The notes below the pieces were generated by a model. The model was not told the origin of the DNA and did no database searches. It was given only the letters and a program-made list of their open reading frames with translations. Of a DNA stretch of 39,805 nt, positions 39,042 through 39,805 are shown one piece after another. Origin of the DNA: an uncultured Clostridia bacterium (GTDB lineage: Bacteria; Bacillota; Clostridia; Christensenellales; UBA1242); the NCBI GenBank assembly GCA_937907645.1, contig CALCWV010000061.1:1-39805 (forward strand), written 5' to 3'. The position numbers were made by a program, and so were the translations under genes. Position 1 is the stretch's first letter. Each line of letters starts with the position of its first letter.

Positions 39042-39600
39042 ATCATATCACATTTTTTTATACTCTCCAAATGTTTAAAACTAAATGAATATCTTTCGCA
39101 AGAGAATCCGAATGAAATGTTAAATTCTCTTGGGTTATTGAGCCCAACAATATTGAAATAAAGATTTTATCTAACCAACTTACAAAAAAACATGGGATAA
39201 ATATCAACGATTTTGAATTGTTGGGTTCATATTTTTCTTGGAATAAAAAGATATGATTAGTACAGAGAATAAAGTTTTCTCATGATACTACTTTCTACAC
39301 CACTTAAAATAATTTACAGATTTCCAAACTTGGATTAAGCGGACTTGCTTTAGGTTACTTGCCACATAAACTTATTTTATGTTATAATTGTTTTAGATTA
39401 AAGGCTTTTATGGAAGAAACTGCAGGATATATTTAAGTTTTAACAAGCCTTTCATTATAGGAATATGTCAAAATTAAATAACCTTATGATGTAGAAAAAA
39501 AATAAATCAATTAGAAAAAAGTAAATGCACATCATTTGAACTAAAGTTTAAGCGTATTATATATCATTATTAAAAGATAAAAATTATTAAGGAGGACAAT
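39042..39600. other. Non-coding AT-rich region with possible gene remnant
   Basis: No intact gene. TTGGGTT (39130) can pair with AGCCCAA (39141-39147). Alternatively TGAGCCCAACAAT (39139-39151) pairs with ATTGTTGGGTTCA (39217-39229, one G-T). At about 39311-39436 a short frame reads SKLGLSGLALGYLPHKLILC and ends MEETAGYI-stop with no start, which could be the tail of a decayed gene. A TTGAAC...TATATC promoter-like pair lies ahead of the Nudix gene. Confidence 0.4.
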
Positions 39601-39805
39601 ATGAAAAAATATGAGGCTATATCCGAAAATTGCAAAATAATTTGGCGTGAGAACTATAAACTAAAAAATGAAAGATATACACAAGTAAGTGGCTACGTTT
39701 TTAATGAAAAAAATCAACTTTTGATAGTTAAAAATGGAAATACGTGGACAATCCCTGGAGGACACCCAGAGAAAAATGAAACAAAAGAAAACACCCTAAA
39801 AAGAG
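39601..39805 (+). CDS. Nudix hydrolase, N-terminal part (cut by window end)
   Basis: Starts MKKYEAISENCKIIWRENYK after TTAAGGAGG. 68 residues are visible. VSGYVFNEKNQLLIVKNGNTWTIPGGHPEKNETKENTLKR is the Nudix beginning: W-x-I/L-PGG-x-x-E followed by the first part of the Nudix box G-x5-E-x7-(R)E. The metal-binding REUxEE part lies beyond the window. Substrate (nucleoside diphosphate derivative) unknown. Confidence 0.85.
   Translation, partial: MKKYEAISENCKIIWRENYKLKNERYTQVSGYVFNEKNQLLIVKNGNTWTIPGGHPEKNETKENTLKR

Overview
The window is AT-rich and carries a single, densely packed bacterial chromosome segment with strong AGGAGG-type ribosome binding sites, consensus TTGACA-17-TATAAT promoters and U-tailed terminators. 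Gene content and order (rpmG-secE-nusG-rplK-rplA, rpsF-ssb-rpsR, dnaX-ybaB-recR, ychF-mrnC-rlmB-sigH-like, a SpoVB/MurJ-type flippase, Cys-rich DUF1540-like protein, SecA with an SEC-C tail) point to a low-GC Gram-positive, most likely an uncultured clostridial Bacillota. I cannot place it to genus from sequence alone.

Layout. 1-2007: 3' part of a large surface-anchored protein. 2566-4996: rpmG-secE-nusG-rplK-rplA on the minus strand. 5118-5727: an orphan HicB-like gene and a 49-residue protein. 5842-14938: a long minus-strand run with argS, recR, ybaB, dnaX (with an A9 slippage site and a tau tail in the -1 frame), tpiA, pgk, dusB and a flippase. 15093-17676: three poorly known genes. 17762-18795: rplI and tdk. 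18904-19410: a divergent pair of small HTH regulators around a palindromic operator. 19411-20589: non-coding, full of hairpins and repeats. 20590-25355: prfA, a DUF1385-PrmC fusion, an acidic protein and the rpmE/rpsR/ssb/rpsF cluster. 25698-29034: a hypothetical gene and secA. 29286-36045: a 1052-residue membrane-tethered low-complexity protein, ychF, mrnC, rlmB, a sigH-like sigma factor and a membrane protein. 36286-36362: initiator tRNA-Met. 36363-37655: non-coding, repeats only. 37715 to the end: a hypothetical gene, a GNAT-ASCH fusion and the start of a Nudix gene.

Most genes are housekeeping: translation (ribosomal proteins, argS, prfA, prmC, rlmB, dusB, tRNA-fMet), replication and repair (dnaX, recR, ssb, tdk), glycolysis (pgk-tpiA), protein export (secE, secA) and RNA processing (mrnC).

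The part that is not ordinary is the intergenic DNA. A family of interspersed, highly structured modules recurs at about 2.1-2.55, 7.7-8.04, 19.9-20.6 and 36.8-37.65 kb. The modules are a spine hairpin (M1), a short GC-rich hairpin (H1) and a long hairpin with an apparent tandem G-A step (H2). Between copies, the stems change while staying complementary, which is what a structured RNA or single-stranded DNA element under selection looks like. Other notable non-coding structures are a chain of mini-hairpins whose two copies differ mostly in the loops, a nested palindrome of about 165 bp, and a 174-bp tandem repeat built on the 3' half of tRNA-fMet.
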